Shown here: positions 1 to 6,567 of the stretch, piece by piece
How positions within the stretch are numbered: the first letter of the stretch is position 1
Layout of the letters: each line of letters begins with the position of its first letter
Assembly: GCA_002398405.1 (NCBI GenBank)
Contig: DGYN01000127.1
Location: forward strand, 1 to 30,252
Reading direction: 5' to 3'
DNA length: 30,252 nucleotides
Source: Caulobacteraceae bacterium UBA5005
GTDB lineage: Bacteria > Pseudomonadota > Alphaproteobacteria > Caulobacterales > Caulobacteraceae
The notes under the pieces: generated by a model
Told to the model about the DNA's origin: nothing
Database searches by the model: none
The model's input: the letters and a program-made list of their open reading frames with translations, nothing else
Made by a program: the position numbers and the translations under genes

Positions 1-131
1 CCACTGCCGCCGCCGCCGCCGCCCGAACCCCCTCCGGAACCGCCGCCGGAGCTGACTCCGCCGCCACCGCCGCTACAGGCCACGGTCAGCAGCGCCACGG
101 TCATGGCAACGGCCCGCATCAGTCGCTTCAT
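1..131 (-). CDS. Lipoprotein with Gly/Ser-rich linker, N-terminal part only
   Basis: The gene runs off the left edge, so only about 43 residues are visible. They start MKRLMRAVAMTVALLTVAC, a basic n-region and hydrophobic stretch ending in a plausible lipobox (LTVAC), followed by an almost pure Gly/Ser run. This reads as a type II signal peptide plus a flexible tether that lets a later domain stand off the membrane. An in-frame ATG two codons upstream (137) is possible. The Shine-Dalgarno-like AAGGGGGG lies only 2 nt before that ATG but 8 nt before the one at 131, so I chose 131. Nothing can be said of the mature domain, and residue 2 after the Cys gives no clear sorting signal. The lipobox is acceptable but not perfect, because the -3 residue is Thr. 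Confidence 0.6.
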   Translation of the reverse strand, partial: MKRLMRAVAMTVALLTVACSGGGGGVSSGGGSGGGSGGGGGGS

Positions 132-137
132 CGACAT

Positions 138-338
138 AGCCCCCCTTAAAAGCTTGCCGTTGACGTGTAGCGTAGCAGCAACACCGTCGTTCACCAGCCC
201 CCCGGGGTAGAGTTTTTCCGGCGGGACGTCGATTTGAGCTTTGGCCCAAGCGGGCCAAGGATTCAGGCGGCGCGGAACTTTGATCGCGCCACGGTTCCCC
301 TTGCATGCCGCCTATCCGCGGGTTAGTTACTGAACTAG
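138..338. other. Divergent intergenic region, lipoprotein / arsR
   Basis: This is about 200 bp between divergent genes and I see no convincing gene in it. It holds a perfect 7-bp inverted repeat, TTGGCCC (241-247) and GGGCCAA (252-258) with a 4-nt loop, extendable by a T-G wobble and a C-G pair. A GATTC (GANTC) site at 260-264 abuts it. The region should carry the promoters of both flanking genes, but I cannot place the lipoprotein promoter with confidence. Confidence 0.5.
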
Positions 339-348
339 ATGGTTCAGT
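329..348. promoter_or_regulatory. Candidate ArsR operator across the arsR start codon
   Basis: ACTGAAC (329-335) and GTTCAGT (342-348) form a perfect 7-bp inverted repeat with a 6-bp spacer. The arsR ATG (339-341) lies inside it. There is no Shine-Dalgarno sequence before this ATG, so the message may be leaderless, with the repeat overlapping the transcription start. TTGCAT (301-306) is a weak -35 candidate. Repressors of this family usually bind such dyads in their own promoter, so autorepression is the likely role (inference). Confidence 0.55.
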
Positions 349-698
349 TATTGACGGCCCGACTCGACGCCTCGTTCGCGGCGCTCTCGGACGCCACCCG
401 GCGGGGCGTGCTTGAACAGCTGGGGCGCGCGGACGCGTCGATCACCGAACTGGCCGACCGGTTCCACATGACCCTGACGGGCATGAAAAAGCACGTCGGC
501 GTGCTGGAGAAGGCCGGGCTGGTGGCGACCGAAAAGATCGGGCGCGTGCGCACCTGCCGGCTGGGGCCCAGGGTTCTGGCGGAAGAAACGGCCTGGATCG
601 AGGCGCACCGGCGGCTTTGGACCGCGCGCTTCGATGCCTTGGACAAGGTTTTGGAACACCTCAAACAGAAGGAAGAGGCCGATGGACGCGATGAGTAA
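339..698 (+). CDS. ArsR-family winged-helix repressor, SRPBCC-linked type
   Basis: This 119-residue protein has the ArsR/SmtB winged-helix fold. It opens with DASFAALSDATRRGVLEQL, typical of the subfamily. The helix-turn-helix spans about residues 35-65 (ITELADRF then MTLTGMKKHVGVLEKAGLV), followed by the wing. It lacks the CxC metal motif of classic metal sensors, so it probably senses something other than metal or responds through its partner. Its stop overlaps the next gene, an SRPBCC protein, and this two-gene arrangement is very common. A perfect inverted repeat covers its start codon, suggesting autoregulation. The family assignment is firm; the inducer is unknown. Confidence 0.9.
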   Translation: MVQLLTARLDASFAALSDATRRGVLEQLGRADASITELADRFHMTLTGMKKHVGVLEKAGLVATEKIGRVRTCRLGPRVLAEETAWIEAHRRLWTARFDALDKVLEHLKQKEEADGRDE

Positions 699-1161
699 TC
701 CGACGACCGCGGGACGGGAGTCGGAGCGCGAGTTTGTCGTCCGGCGGACATTCAACGCCCCGGCGCGCATGGTCTTCGCGGCCTGGACCACGCCGGAACT
801 GTTCGTGCAGTGGTGGACCCCGAAGTCCTTCGGCATGACCATCCTGTCCTGCGAGATCGACGCCCGTACAGGCGGCGGCTACCGCCTGGTGATCAGCCAC
901 CCGGCCATGCCGGAGCCGATGGCGTTTTTCGGCCGCTATATCGAGGTGACGCCGCCGTCCCGCATCGTGTGGACCAATGAGGAAGGCGAGGAAGAGGGGC
1001 AGGTCACCACCGTGACCTTTGAGGAAAAGGACGGGCGGACCCTGCTGGTCATGCGCGACGTTTATCCTTCGAAGGAAGCGCTCGACGAGGCGATGGTCTC
1101 GGGCGCCACGGACGGGTTTGGCGAGGTGTTCGAGCAACTGGACGCGGTGCTGGACGGTTAG
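682..1161 (+). CDS. SRPBCC / AHSA1-domain protein
   Basis: This 159-residue protein belongs to the activator-of-Hsp90-ATPase-1-like (AHSA1) branch of the START/SRPBCC superfamily. Family marks are FVVRRTFNAPARMVFAAWTT at the N-terminus, then FVQWWTPKSF near residue 45 and the GGGYRLV turn near 65. The long C-terminal helix ends GFGEVFEQLDAVL. The fold encloses a hydrophobic pocket; no substrate can be named. I chose ATG 682 because GGAAGAGG lies just upstream. An in-frame ATG at 691 is an alternative, and upstream extension to 634 would only read through arsR. The gene overlaps arsR by 17 nt, so the two are almost certainly co-expressed, and the repressor probably controls it. Confidence 0.88.
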   Translation: MDAMSNPTTAGRESEREFVVRRTFNAPARMVFAAWTTPELFVQWWTPKSFGMTILSCEIDARTGGGYRLVISHPAMPEPMAFFGRYIEVTPPSRIVWTNEEGEEEGQVTTVTFEEKDGRTLLVMRDVYPSKEALDEAMVSGATDGFGEVFEQLDAVLDG

Positions 1162-1186
1162 CCTTGAAAGCCCGCCTGCAGTGACC

Positions 1187-1222
1187 TTGAAATGTGTATG
1201 ATTTCGCACTAACATACACCTC
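1187..1222 (+). promoter_or_regulatory. vapBC promoter with inverted-repeat operator
   Basis: TTGAAA (1187-1192) and TAACAT (1210-1215) are separated by 17 bp and make a good sigma70-type promoter. The predicted start is at or next to the vapB ATG at 1223, so the message may be leaderless. A perfect 7-bp inverted repeat, GTGTATG (1194-1200) and CATACAC (1213-1219), occupies the spacer and -10 region. VapB-VapC complexes typically bind such repeats to repress their own operon. Confidence 0.6.
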
Positions 1223-1417
1223 ATGCGCACCAACATCGTGATCGACGACGCCCTCATGGCCGACACCCTCAAGGCCACGGGGTTGAAGACCAAGCGGGAG
1301 GCCGTGGAACTGGGCCTCAAGACCCTGCTGAACCTTCGGCGGCAGGCTGAAATCCGCGCACATCGCGGCAAGCTCGCCTGGGCCGGCGATCTGGACGCCA
1401 TGAGAACCGATCAGTGA
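1223..1417 (+). CDS. vapB: VapB-family antitoxin
   Basis: This 64-residue protein starts MRTNIVIDDALMADTLKATG, the beta strand and first helix of a ribbon-helix-helix DNA-binding domain of the VapB type (DUF2191-like). The middle, TKREAVELGLKTLLNLRRQ, is the second helix. The C-terminal tail (RGKLAWAGDLDAMR) resembles the segment that threads into the VapC active site. It should dimerise, bind the inverted repeat at 1194-1219 and neutralise the toxin encoded next. The stop overlaps the vapC start as GTGA. The promoter predicts a leaderless message starting at this ATG. Family assignment is strong. Confidence 0.9.
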   Translation: MRTNIVIDDALMADTLKATGLKTKREAVELGLKTLLNLRRQAEIRAHRGKLAWAGDLDAMRTDQ

Positions 1418-1806
1418 TCCTGGTCGATACCAGCGTCTGGATCGACTATTTCAGGGGCGTATCGACACCGCAGTCCGACCGGCTGGACGCCCTGCTCGGG
1501 TCTGAGCCCCTGGGCGTGGGCGACCTCATCCTGACCGAGGTTCTGCAAGGCTTCACCAGCGACCGGGACTTCAACACGGGCCTGGGGCTGATGGGCTCGC
1601 TGACGATGGTCGAGATCGGCGGACAGGATGTAGCGGTGAAGGCGGCGCAGAACTTCCGGGTGCTGCGGGGAAAGGGCGTCACCGTCCGCAAGACCATCGA
1701 TACCCTGATCGCGACCCGCTGCATCGAGAGCGGCCACGCCCTGCTCTACAGCGACCGGGACTTCGATCCGTTTGTTGAGCATCTGGGGTTGGTAGCGGTC
1801 GTCTAA
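1414..1806 (+). CDS. vapC: VapC-family PIN-domain ribonuclease toxin
   Basis: This 130-residue PIN-domain protein should be a Mg2+-dependent endoribonuclease; VapC toxins usually cut tRNA or rRNA. The acidic active site is complete: Asp5 in VDTSVWIDYF, Glu42 in LTEVLQGF, Asp96 in KTIDTLIA and Asp114 in YSDRDFDPF, with Asp116 also nearby. The start is GTG at 1414, overlapping the vapB stop by 4 nt, which couples its translation to the antitoxin. All key residues are intact, so the module looks functional. Its stop lies 4 bp from the convergent guaA stop, with no space for a separate terminator. The RNA target cannot be predicted from the sequence. Confidence 0.92.
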   Translation: MILVDTSVWIDYFRGVSTPQSDRLDALLGSEPLGVGDLILTEVLQGFTSDRDFNTGLGLMGSLTMVEIGGQDVAVKAAQNFRVLRGKGVTVRKTIDTLIATRCIESGHALLYSDRDFDPFVEHLGLVAVV

Positions 1807-1810
1807 CCCC

Positions 1811-3355
1811 TCACTCCCACTCAATCGTCCCCGGCGGCTTTGACGTAACGTCGTAGACCACACGGTTGATGCCCCTCACCTCATTGATGATCCGGGTCGC
1901 GGCCTTGCCGAGCACCGCCCAGGGGAATTCGTAGAAGTCGGCGGTCATGCCGTCGGTGGAAGTGACGGCGCGCAGGGCGCAGACTTCGTCATAGGTGCGG
2001 CCATCGCCCATGACGCCGACGGTGCGGACGGGCAGGAGGACGGCGAAGGCCTGCCAGATCTGGTCATAGAGGCCGGCGGCGCGGATTTCCTCCAGGTAGA
2101 TGGCGTCGGCTTTCTGGAGGGTGGCGACCTTTTCAGGCGTGACTTCGCCGGGGATGCGGATGCCCAGGCCCGGCCCCGGGAAGGGATGGCGGCCGACGAA
2201 GGCGGGGGGCAGGCCCAGTTCGACGCCGAGCGCCCGGACCTCGTCCTTGAAGAGATCGCGCAGGGGTTCGACCAGTTTGAGCTTCATGCGCTCCGGCAAG
2301 CCGCCAACGTTGTGGTGGCTTTTGATGACGTGGGACTTGCCGCCGATGCTCTCGATGACGTCGGGGTAGAGGGTGCCCTGGGCGAGGAAGGACGCGCCGT
2401 GGATCTTGTTGGCCTCGCGGTCGAAGGTTTCGATGAAGACGCGGCCGATGGTTTTGCGCTTGGTTTCGGGGTCGGAAACGCCCTTGAGCGCTCCAAGGAA
2501 TTCCTTAGCCGCATCAACGTGTATCAGCGGAATGTTGTAGTGATTGCGGAACAGGGTGACGACCTGGTCGGCCTCGTTGAGACGCAGGAGGCCGGTGTCG
2601 ACAAAGACGCAGGTCAGCTGTTCGCCGATGGCCTCGTGGATCAGGACGGCGGCGACCGATGAGTCCACCCCGCCGGAGAGGCCGCAAATCACCCTGCCCT
2701 CACCCACCTGCTCGCGGATCTTTGCGACCATCTCCTTGCGGAAGTTGGCCATGGTCCAGTCGCCTTTGAAGCCGGCAATGCCGTGGGTGAAATTGCGCAG
2801 CATGGTCGCGCCGTTGGGGGTGTGGGCGACCTCGGCGTGGAACTGGACGCCGTAGATGCGGCGGGTCTCGTTCGCGATGGCGGCGAAGGGGGAATTGGCG
2901 GAGTTGGCGACGACTTCGAAGCCCTCGGGGATGGCGGTGATCTTGTCGCCGTGGCTCATCCAGACGGTCTCGCGGGCGGAAAGGCCAGCGAACAGCGGAC
3001 AGTCCCTTTCGATGTCGATCTCAGCGCGGCCGAACTCGCGGTGGTGGCCGCTTTCCACCCGGCCGCCGAGCTGCTGACAGATGGTCATCTCGCCGTAGCA
3101 GATGCCGAGGATGGGAACACCGAGGTCGAAGGCGGCCTGGGGGGCCCGGGGGCTCCCCTCCTCATGGGCGCTTTCCGGGCCGCCGGAGAAGATGATCGCC
3201 TTGGGCGGATGGGCGGCGATGTGGGCGCCGGATTTGTCGTAAGGGATGACCTCGCAATAGACGCCGCTTTCACGGACGCGGCGGGCGATGAGCTGGGTGA
3301 CCTGGCTGCCGAAATCGATGATCAGCAGGCGTTCGTGCTCGGCGGGTGCGGTCAT
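1811..3355 (-). CDS. guaA: GMP synthase (glutamine-hydrolysing)
   Basis: GMP synthase aminates XMP to GMP using ATP and glutamine, the last step of guanine nucleotide synthesis. At 514 residues it has normal length. The N-terminal class I glutamine amidotransferase has the nucleophile Cys86 (LGICYGE) and the His173-x-Glu175 pair; the latter reads FHAEV where FHPEV is usual. The ATP-pyrophosphatase domain begins near residue 200, with the P-loop SGGVDS at 227-232. The C-terminal dimerisation domain ends with the family signature (SKPPGTIEWE). It is the last gene of the guaB-MAPEG-rsmB-guaA operon, 9 bp after rsmB. The 3' end faces vapC with a 4-bp gap. Confidence 0.97.
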   Translation of the reverse strand: MTAPAEHERLLIIDFGSQVTQLIARRVRESGVYCEVIPYDKSGAHIAAHPPKAIIFSGGPESAHEEGSPRAPQAAFDLGVPILGICYGEMTICQQLGGRVESGHHREFGRAEIDIERDCPLFAGLSARETVWMSHGDKITAIPEGFEVVANSANSPFAAIANETRRIYGVQFHAEVAHTPNGATMLRNFTHGIAGFKGDWTMANFRKEMVAKIREQVGEGRVICGLSGGVDSSVAAVLIHEAIGEQLTCVFVDTGLLRLNEADQVVTLFRNHYNIPLIHVDAAKEFLGALKGVSDPETKRKTIGRVFIETFDREANKIHGASFLAQGTLYPDVIESIGGKSHVIKSHHNVGGLPERMKLKLVEPLRDLFKDEVRALGVELGLPPAFVGRHPFPGPGLGIRIPGEVTPEKVATLQKADAIYLEEIRAAGLYDQIWQAFAVLLPVRTVGVMGDGRTYDEVCALRAVTSTDGMTADFYEFPWAVLGKAATRIINEVRGINRVVYDVTSKPPGTIEWE

Positions 3356-3364
3356 GGCGGGGTC

Positions 3365-4642
3365 CTAAACCGAATCCGGCCCGCGTTCCAGAAGGGCGGC
3401 GAAGAAGCCGTCGGTCTCTGAAGAGAGGGGCGAAAGGCGCAGGTATCCCTCCTTGGTCCGGTGCTTTTCGAAGCCTTCGATGGGCATCACCTTGAAGGCG
3501 GGATTGCGTCCCAAAAAGGCGGTGACCCGGTCCTCGTTTTCCTCAGCCAGGACTGAACAGGTGGCATAGACCATGCGGCCGCCCGGCTTGACGAACTGGG
3601 CGGCGTCTTCCAGCACACCCGCCTGTTCGGTCATACGGCGCTGCAGGAGCTCCTGCTTGAAGCGCCACTTGGTGTCGGGGTGCCGCCGCCAGACGCCCGA
3701 GCCGGAACAGGGGGCGTCGACGAACACCAGGTCCATCTTGCCCTCCAGCCCCTTGAGGGGCTGCTTATCCATGGGTGAGCGGACCTCTATATTGCGCACC
3801 CCGGCGCGGTCGGCGCGGGGGATGATATCCTTCATGCGGCGCGGGTCGCTGTCGAAGGCGTAGATCCGGCCCTTGTTGTTCATCAAGGCCGCCAGGGCGA
3901 GGGACTTGCCGCCGCCGCCGGCGCAAAAGTCGAGCACCTGCATGCCCTTGATCTCGCCGACCGTGCGGGCGGCGGCCTGGGAGGCGGCGTCCTGGACCTC
4001 GAACCAGCCCTTCAAGAAGGCCGGATGGGCCTCCACCGGGGCGGCGCGCTCGCTGGCGGCAGGGGCGGCGATGCGGACAGTTTCGTGGGTCAGGCCAGAG
4101 GGCGCGGCGCCCAGGTCTTCGAGGGCGTCGAGAACCTTGCCGGTGTCGGCTTTCAGGGTGTTGACGCGCAGGTCCACCGGGGCGCGCTGGGCGAGCGCCG
4201 CCATTTCCGCGGCGCGGCGGTCGCCGAAGACGCGGGCCAGGCTCTTGTCCAGCCATTCGGGATAGTCGCCGCGGACGGACGGAGCGGCCTTGGCGAGGTC
4301 GACGGGGGTGACGAGCTTGTCGATCTCCTGCGGGGAAAGCTCGCCGGGGCCATGGCCGGGATCGGCGCAGGCCTCAGCGATGCGTTCCAGAGACCAGCCC
4401 CAGACAAAACAGAGCACGCCGAGCACGGCGGCGCGCGGGCTGTCCTCGCCCATCATCCAGGCGGCGGAGCGGCGGCGGCGCAGGCTGTCGAGGACAAGGC
4501 CTGAGACAAAGGCCCGGTCCTTGGATCCGGCGTAGCGGCTGGCGGCGCCCCAGTCCTTGAGGGCCAGGTTGACGGGCCGGGGCCTGGCCTCCAGGGCGGT
4601 CAGGATCTCGATCGCGGCGGCGATACGCCCGCCGTCCCTCAC
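3365..4642 (-). CDS. rsmB: 16S rRNA m5C967-type methyltransferase RsmB
   Basis: This 425-residue protein is a SAM-dependent RNA m5C methyltransferase of the RsmB/NOL1 family. The N-terminal NusB-like helical domain covers roughly residues 1-130. SAM motif I is near 239-246 (LDFCAGGGGKS). Both catalytic cysteines are present: Cys312 in DAPCSGSG, which releases the product, and Cys362 in YATCS, the nucleophile. I set the start at GTG 4642, which overlaps the stop of the upstream MAPEG gene as GTGA; a longer in-frame start at 4696 would run far into that gene. The N-terminus then reads (M)RDGGRIAAAIEILTALEARP, as expected for alphaproteobacterial homologs. Target C967 is inferred from family. 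Confidence 0.9.
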   Translation of the reverse strand: MRDGGRIAAAIEILTALEARPRPVNLALKDWGAASRYAGSKDRAFVSGLVLDSLRRRRSAAWMMGEDSPRAAVLGVLCFVWGWSLERIAEACADPGHGPGELSPQEIDKLVTPVDLAKAAPSVRGDYPEWLDKSLARVFGDRRAAEMAALAQRAPVDLRVNTLKADTGKVLDALEDLGAAPSGLTHETVRIAAPAASERAAPVEAHPAFLKGWFEVQDAASQAAARTVGEIKGMQVLDFCAGGGGKSLALAALMNNKGRIYAFDSDPRRMKDIIPRADRAGVRNIEVRSPMDKQPLKGLEGKMDLVFVDAPCSGSGVWRRHPDTKWRFKQELLQRRMTEQAGVLEDAAQFVKPGGRMVYATCSVLAEENEDRVTAFLGRNPAFKVMPIEGFEKHRTKEGYLRLSPLSSETDGFFAALLERGPDSV

Positions 4643-5037
4643 GGCAGGAGGAGCGAGATGAGGATGGCCACAATGGCGGCGAAGGCGGCGCCCCACACCA
4701 GGCTGCGCACATAGGTGACGCCAAAGGCGTAGAGCGGCAGATAGAGAGCGCGGGCGATGACGTAGATCCAGCCCGCGGTCACCACCAGATCATCCATCTG
4801 GCCGCCGAGGTAACAGCCGAGAAGAGCGGCGGCGAACAGGGGGAAGGTCTCGCGGTAGTTGGCGAAGGCCCGTTCCAGCCGCCCCGCCATGCCGGTGAGC
4901 ACGCGGGGCTCGTCCCTGGGCCCGACGTTCCATTTGAGGCCGCGCTGGGGTTGGGCGGCGATGGAGGCCCACAGCAGGTGCACGACGCCGATCAAGGCGG
5001 CGAGACCCAGGATGAGGATGGGCGGGTTGTCGATCAT
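4639..5037 (-). CDS. MAPEG-family membrane protein
   Basis: This 132-residue integral membrane protein has about four hydrophobic helices, near residues 5-25, 65-85, 88-108 and 112-131. MAPEG features include the N-terminal helix followed by a polar loop with GPRDEP, and the motif RLERAFANYRETFPLF, whose Glu and Asn contribute to the glutathione site in characterised members. Eukaryotic relatives are microsomal glutathione transferases and eicosanoid enzymes; bacterial roles are largely unknown. It sits between guaB (1-nt TGATG overlap) and rsmB (GTGA overlap), so it is translationally coupled to nucleotide metabolism and rRNA modification genes without an obvious functional link. Confidence 0.85.
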   Translation of the reverse strand: MIDNPPILILGLAALIGVVHLLWASIAAQPQRGLKWNVGPRDEPRVLTGMAGRLERAFANYRETFPLFAAALLGCYLGGQMDDLVVTAGWIYVIARALYLPLYAFGVTYVRSLVWGAAFAAIVAILISLLLP

Positions 5038-6500
5038 CAGTTGGCGCTCGGATAGTTGGGGGCCTCACGGGTGATCATCACGTCGTGAACGTGGCTTTCG
5101 CGAAGACCCGCGCCGGTGATGCGGATGAACCTGGCGCGGCTCTGGAAGGCTTCGATATCGGGGGCGCCGACATAGCCCATGGCGGCGCGAAGCCCCCCGA
5201 CCAACTGGTGGATAATCGGGCTGATGCTGCCCTTGTAGGAGACCTGACCCTCAATGCCTTCGGGAACCAGTTTGAGGGCGTCTGCGACGTCCTTCTGGAA
5301 ATAACGGTCGGCGGAGCCGGCGGCCATGGCGCCCAAGGATCCCATGCCGCGGTAGGCCTTGTATGAACGGCCTTGGTAGAGGAACACCTCGCCGGGGGCT
5401 TCCTCGGCGCCCGCGAACATCGAGCCCATCATGGCGGTGTGGGCCCCGGCGGCGATGGCTTTCGCCAGGTCACCGGAATATTTGATCCCGCCGTCGGCGA
5501 TGACCGGCACCCCTGAGGCGCGGCCGGCGCGAACCGCGTCGGCGATGGCGGTGAGCTGGGGAACGCCGACGCCCGCGACGATGCGGGTGGTGCAGATGGA
5601 GCCCGGGCCGATGCCGACCTTCACAGCATCGGCGCCCGCATCGATGAGGGCGCGGGCGGCGTCATAGGTGGCGACATTGCCGGCGACGATCTGGACGCGG
5701 TTGGTTTCGCGCTTGACCCGCTCGACGGCCTTGGAGACCTGGACCGAGTGGCCGTGGGCGGTGTCGATGACGACCACGTCGACGCCGGCGTCGATCAGGG
5801 CCATGGACCGCTCATAGCCCGCGTCCCCGACAGTAGAGGCGGCGGCGACCAAGAGGCGCCCCTGCGCGTCCTTGGCGGCCAGCGGATGGGCCTGGGCCTT
5901 TTCCATGTCCTTGACGGTAATCAGGCCCACGGCGCGGTAGGCGTCGTCGACGACGATGATCCGCTCGATGCGGTGCTTCTGCAGCAGGGCCCTGGCCTGA
6001 TCCTGCGTCGCGCCCTCGCGGACGGTGACCAGGCCCTCGGTGGTCATGATCTTGCTGGCGGGCAGTTTGTCGTTGGTCTCAAACCGCATGTCGCGGTTGG
6101 TGAGGATGCCGACGAGTTTGCCGCTGGCCTTTTCCACGACAGGGAAGCCGGAAATCTTGCGCTGAGCCGAGATGGCGCGGACTTCGCCCAAGGTGGTGTC
6201 GGGGTTGATGGTCAGGGGATTGATGACCATGCCGCTTTCATAGCGCTTGACCGCCCGGACCTCGTTGGCCTGTTCCTCGACCGAGAAATTGCGGTGAAGC
6301 ACGCCGATGCCGCCGGCCTGGGCCATGGCGATGGCGAGGCGGCTTTCGGTGACCGTGTCCATGGCGGCGGACACGATGGGGATGTTCAGACTGATCTCGC
6401 GCGTGAATTTGGTGGCGGTATCCACCTGCCCCGGCATGACTTCAGACTTGCCGGGTTCGAGCAAAACATCGTCGAAGGTGAGCCCTTCGCGAATCTCCAT
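5037..6500 (-). CDS. guaB: IMP dehydrogenase
   Basis: IMP dehydrogenase oxidises IMP to XMP with NAD+, the committed step to guanine nucleotides. At 487 residues it is full length. It begins MEIREGLTFDDVLLEPGKS. The two CBS regulatory domains lie at about residues 92-205. The catalytic loop GPGSICTTR has Cys303, and the flap includes YRGMGSLGAM. I chose ATG 6500 because GGAGG lies 6 nt upstream and this is the universal family N-terminus; an open frame extends to 6749 but overlaps the neighbouring gene. It leads an operon with the MAPEG gene, rsmB and guaA. A perfect 10-bp inverted repeat overlaps its predicted promoter. Confidence 0.97.
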   Translation of the reverse strand: MEIREGLTFDDVLLEPGKSEVMPGQVDTATKFTREISLNIPIVSAAMDTVTESRLAIAMAQAGGIGVLHRNFSVEEQANEVRAVKRYESGMVINPLTINPDTTLGEVRAISAQRKISGFPVVEKASGKLVGILTNRDMRFETNDKLPASKIMTTEGLVTVREGATQDQARALLQKHRIERIIVVDDAYRAVGLITVKDMEKAQAHPLAAKDAQGRLLVAAASTVGDAGYERSMALIDAGVDVVVIDTAHGHSVQVSKAVERVKRETNRVQIVAGNVATYDAARALIDAGADAVKVGIGPGSICTTRIVAGVGVPQLTAIADAVRAGRASGVPVIADGGIKYSGDLAKAIAAGAHTAMMGSMFAGAEEAPGEVFLYQGRSYKAYRGMGSLGAMAAGSADRYFQKDVADALKLVPEGIEGQVSYKGSISPIIHQLVGGLRAAMGYVGAPDIEAFQSRARFIRITGAGLRESHVHDVMITREAPNYPSAN

Positions 6501-6510
6501 GAGGAGCCTC

Positions 6511-6553
6511 CGTTTTGCGAGCGCGGTATCATCGCAAAACGGTGGCGAGTCAA
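6511..6553 (-). promoter_or_regulatory. guaB promoter with perfect 10-bp inverted repeat
   Basis: On the minus strand TTGACT (6553-6548) and GATACC (6530-6525) are 17 bp apart and form a plausible promoter. CGTTTTGCGA (6511-6520) and TCGCAAAACG (6532-6541) are a perfect 10-bp inverted repeat with an 11-bp spacer, surrounding the -10 element. A GAGTC (GANTC) site at 6547-6551 overlaps the -35 element. With a start predicted near 6518, a complete RNA hairpin would not be transcribed, so a DNA operator is the better reading. There is no downstream U-tract. Confidence 0.55.
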
Positions 6554-6567
6554 TGCGCGGCGGCGCG

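Noticed and set aside
73..306. A 77-codon minus-strand frame in the left intergenic region
   Set aside because: It overlaps the better-supported lipoprotein start in another frame and has no clear start signal.
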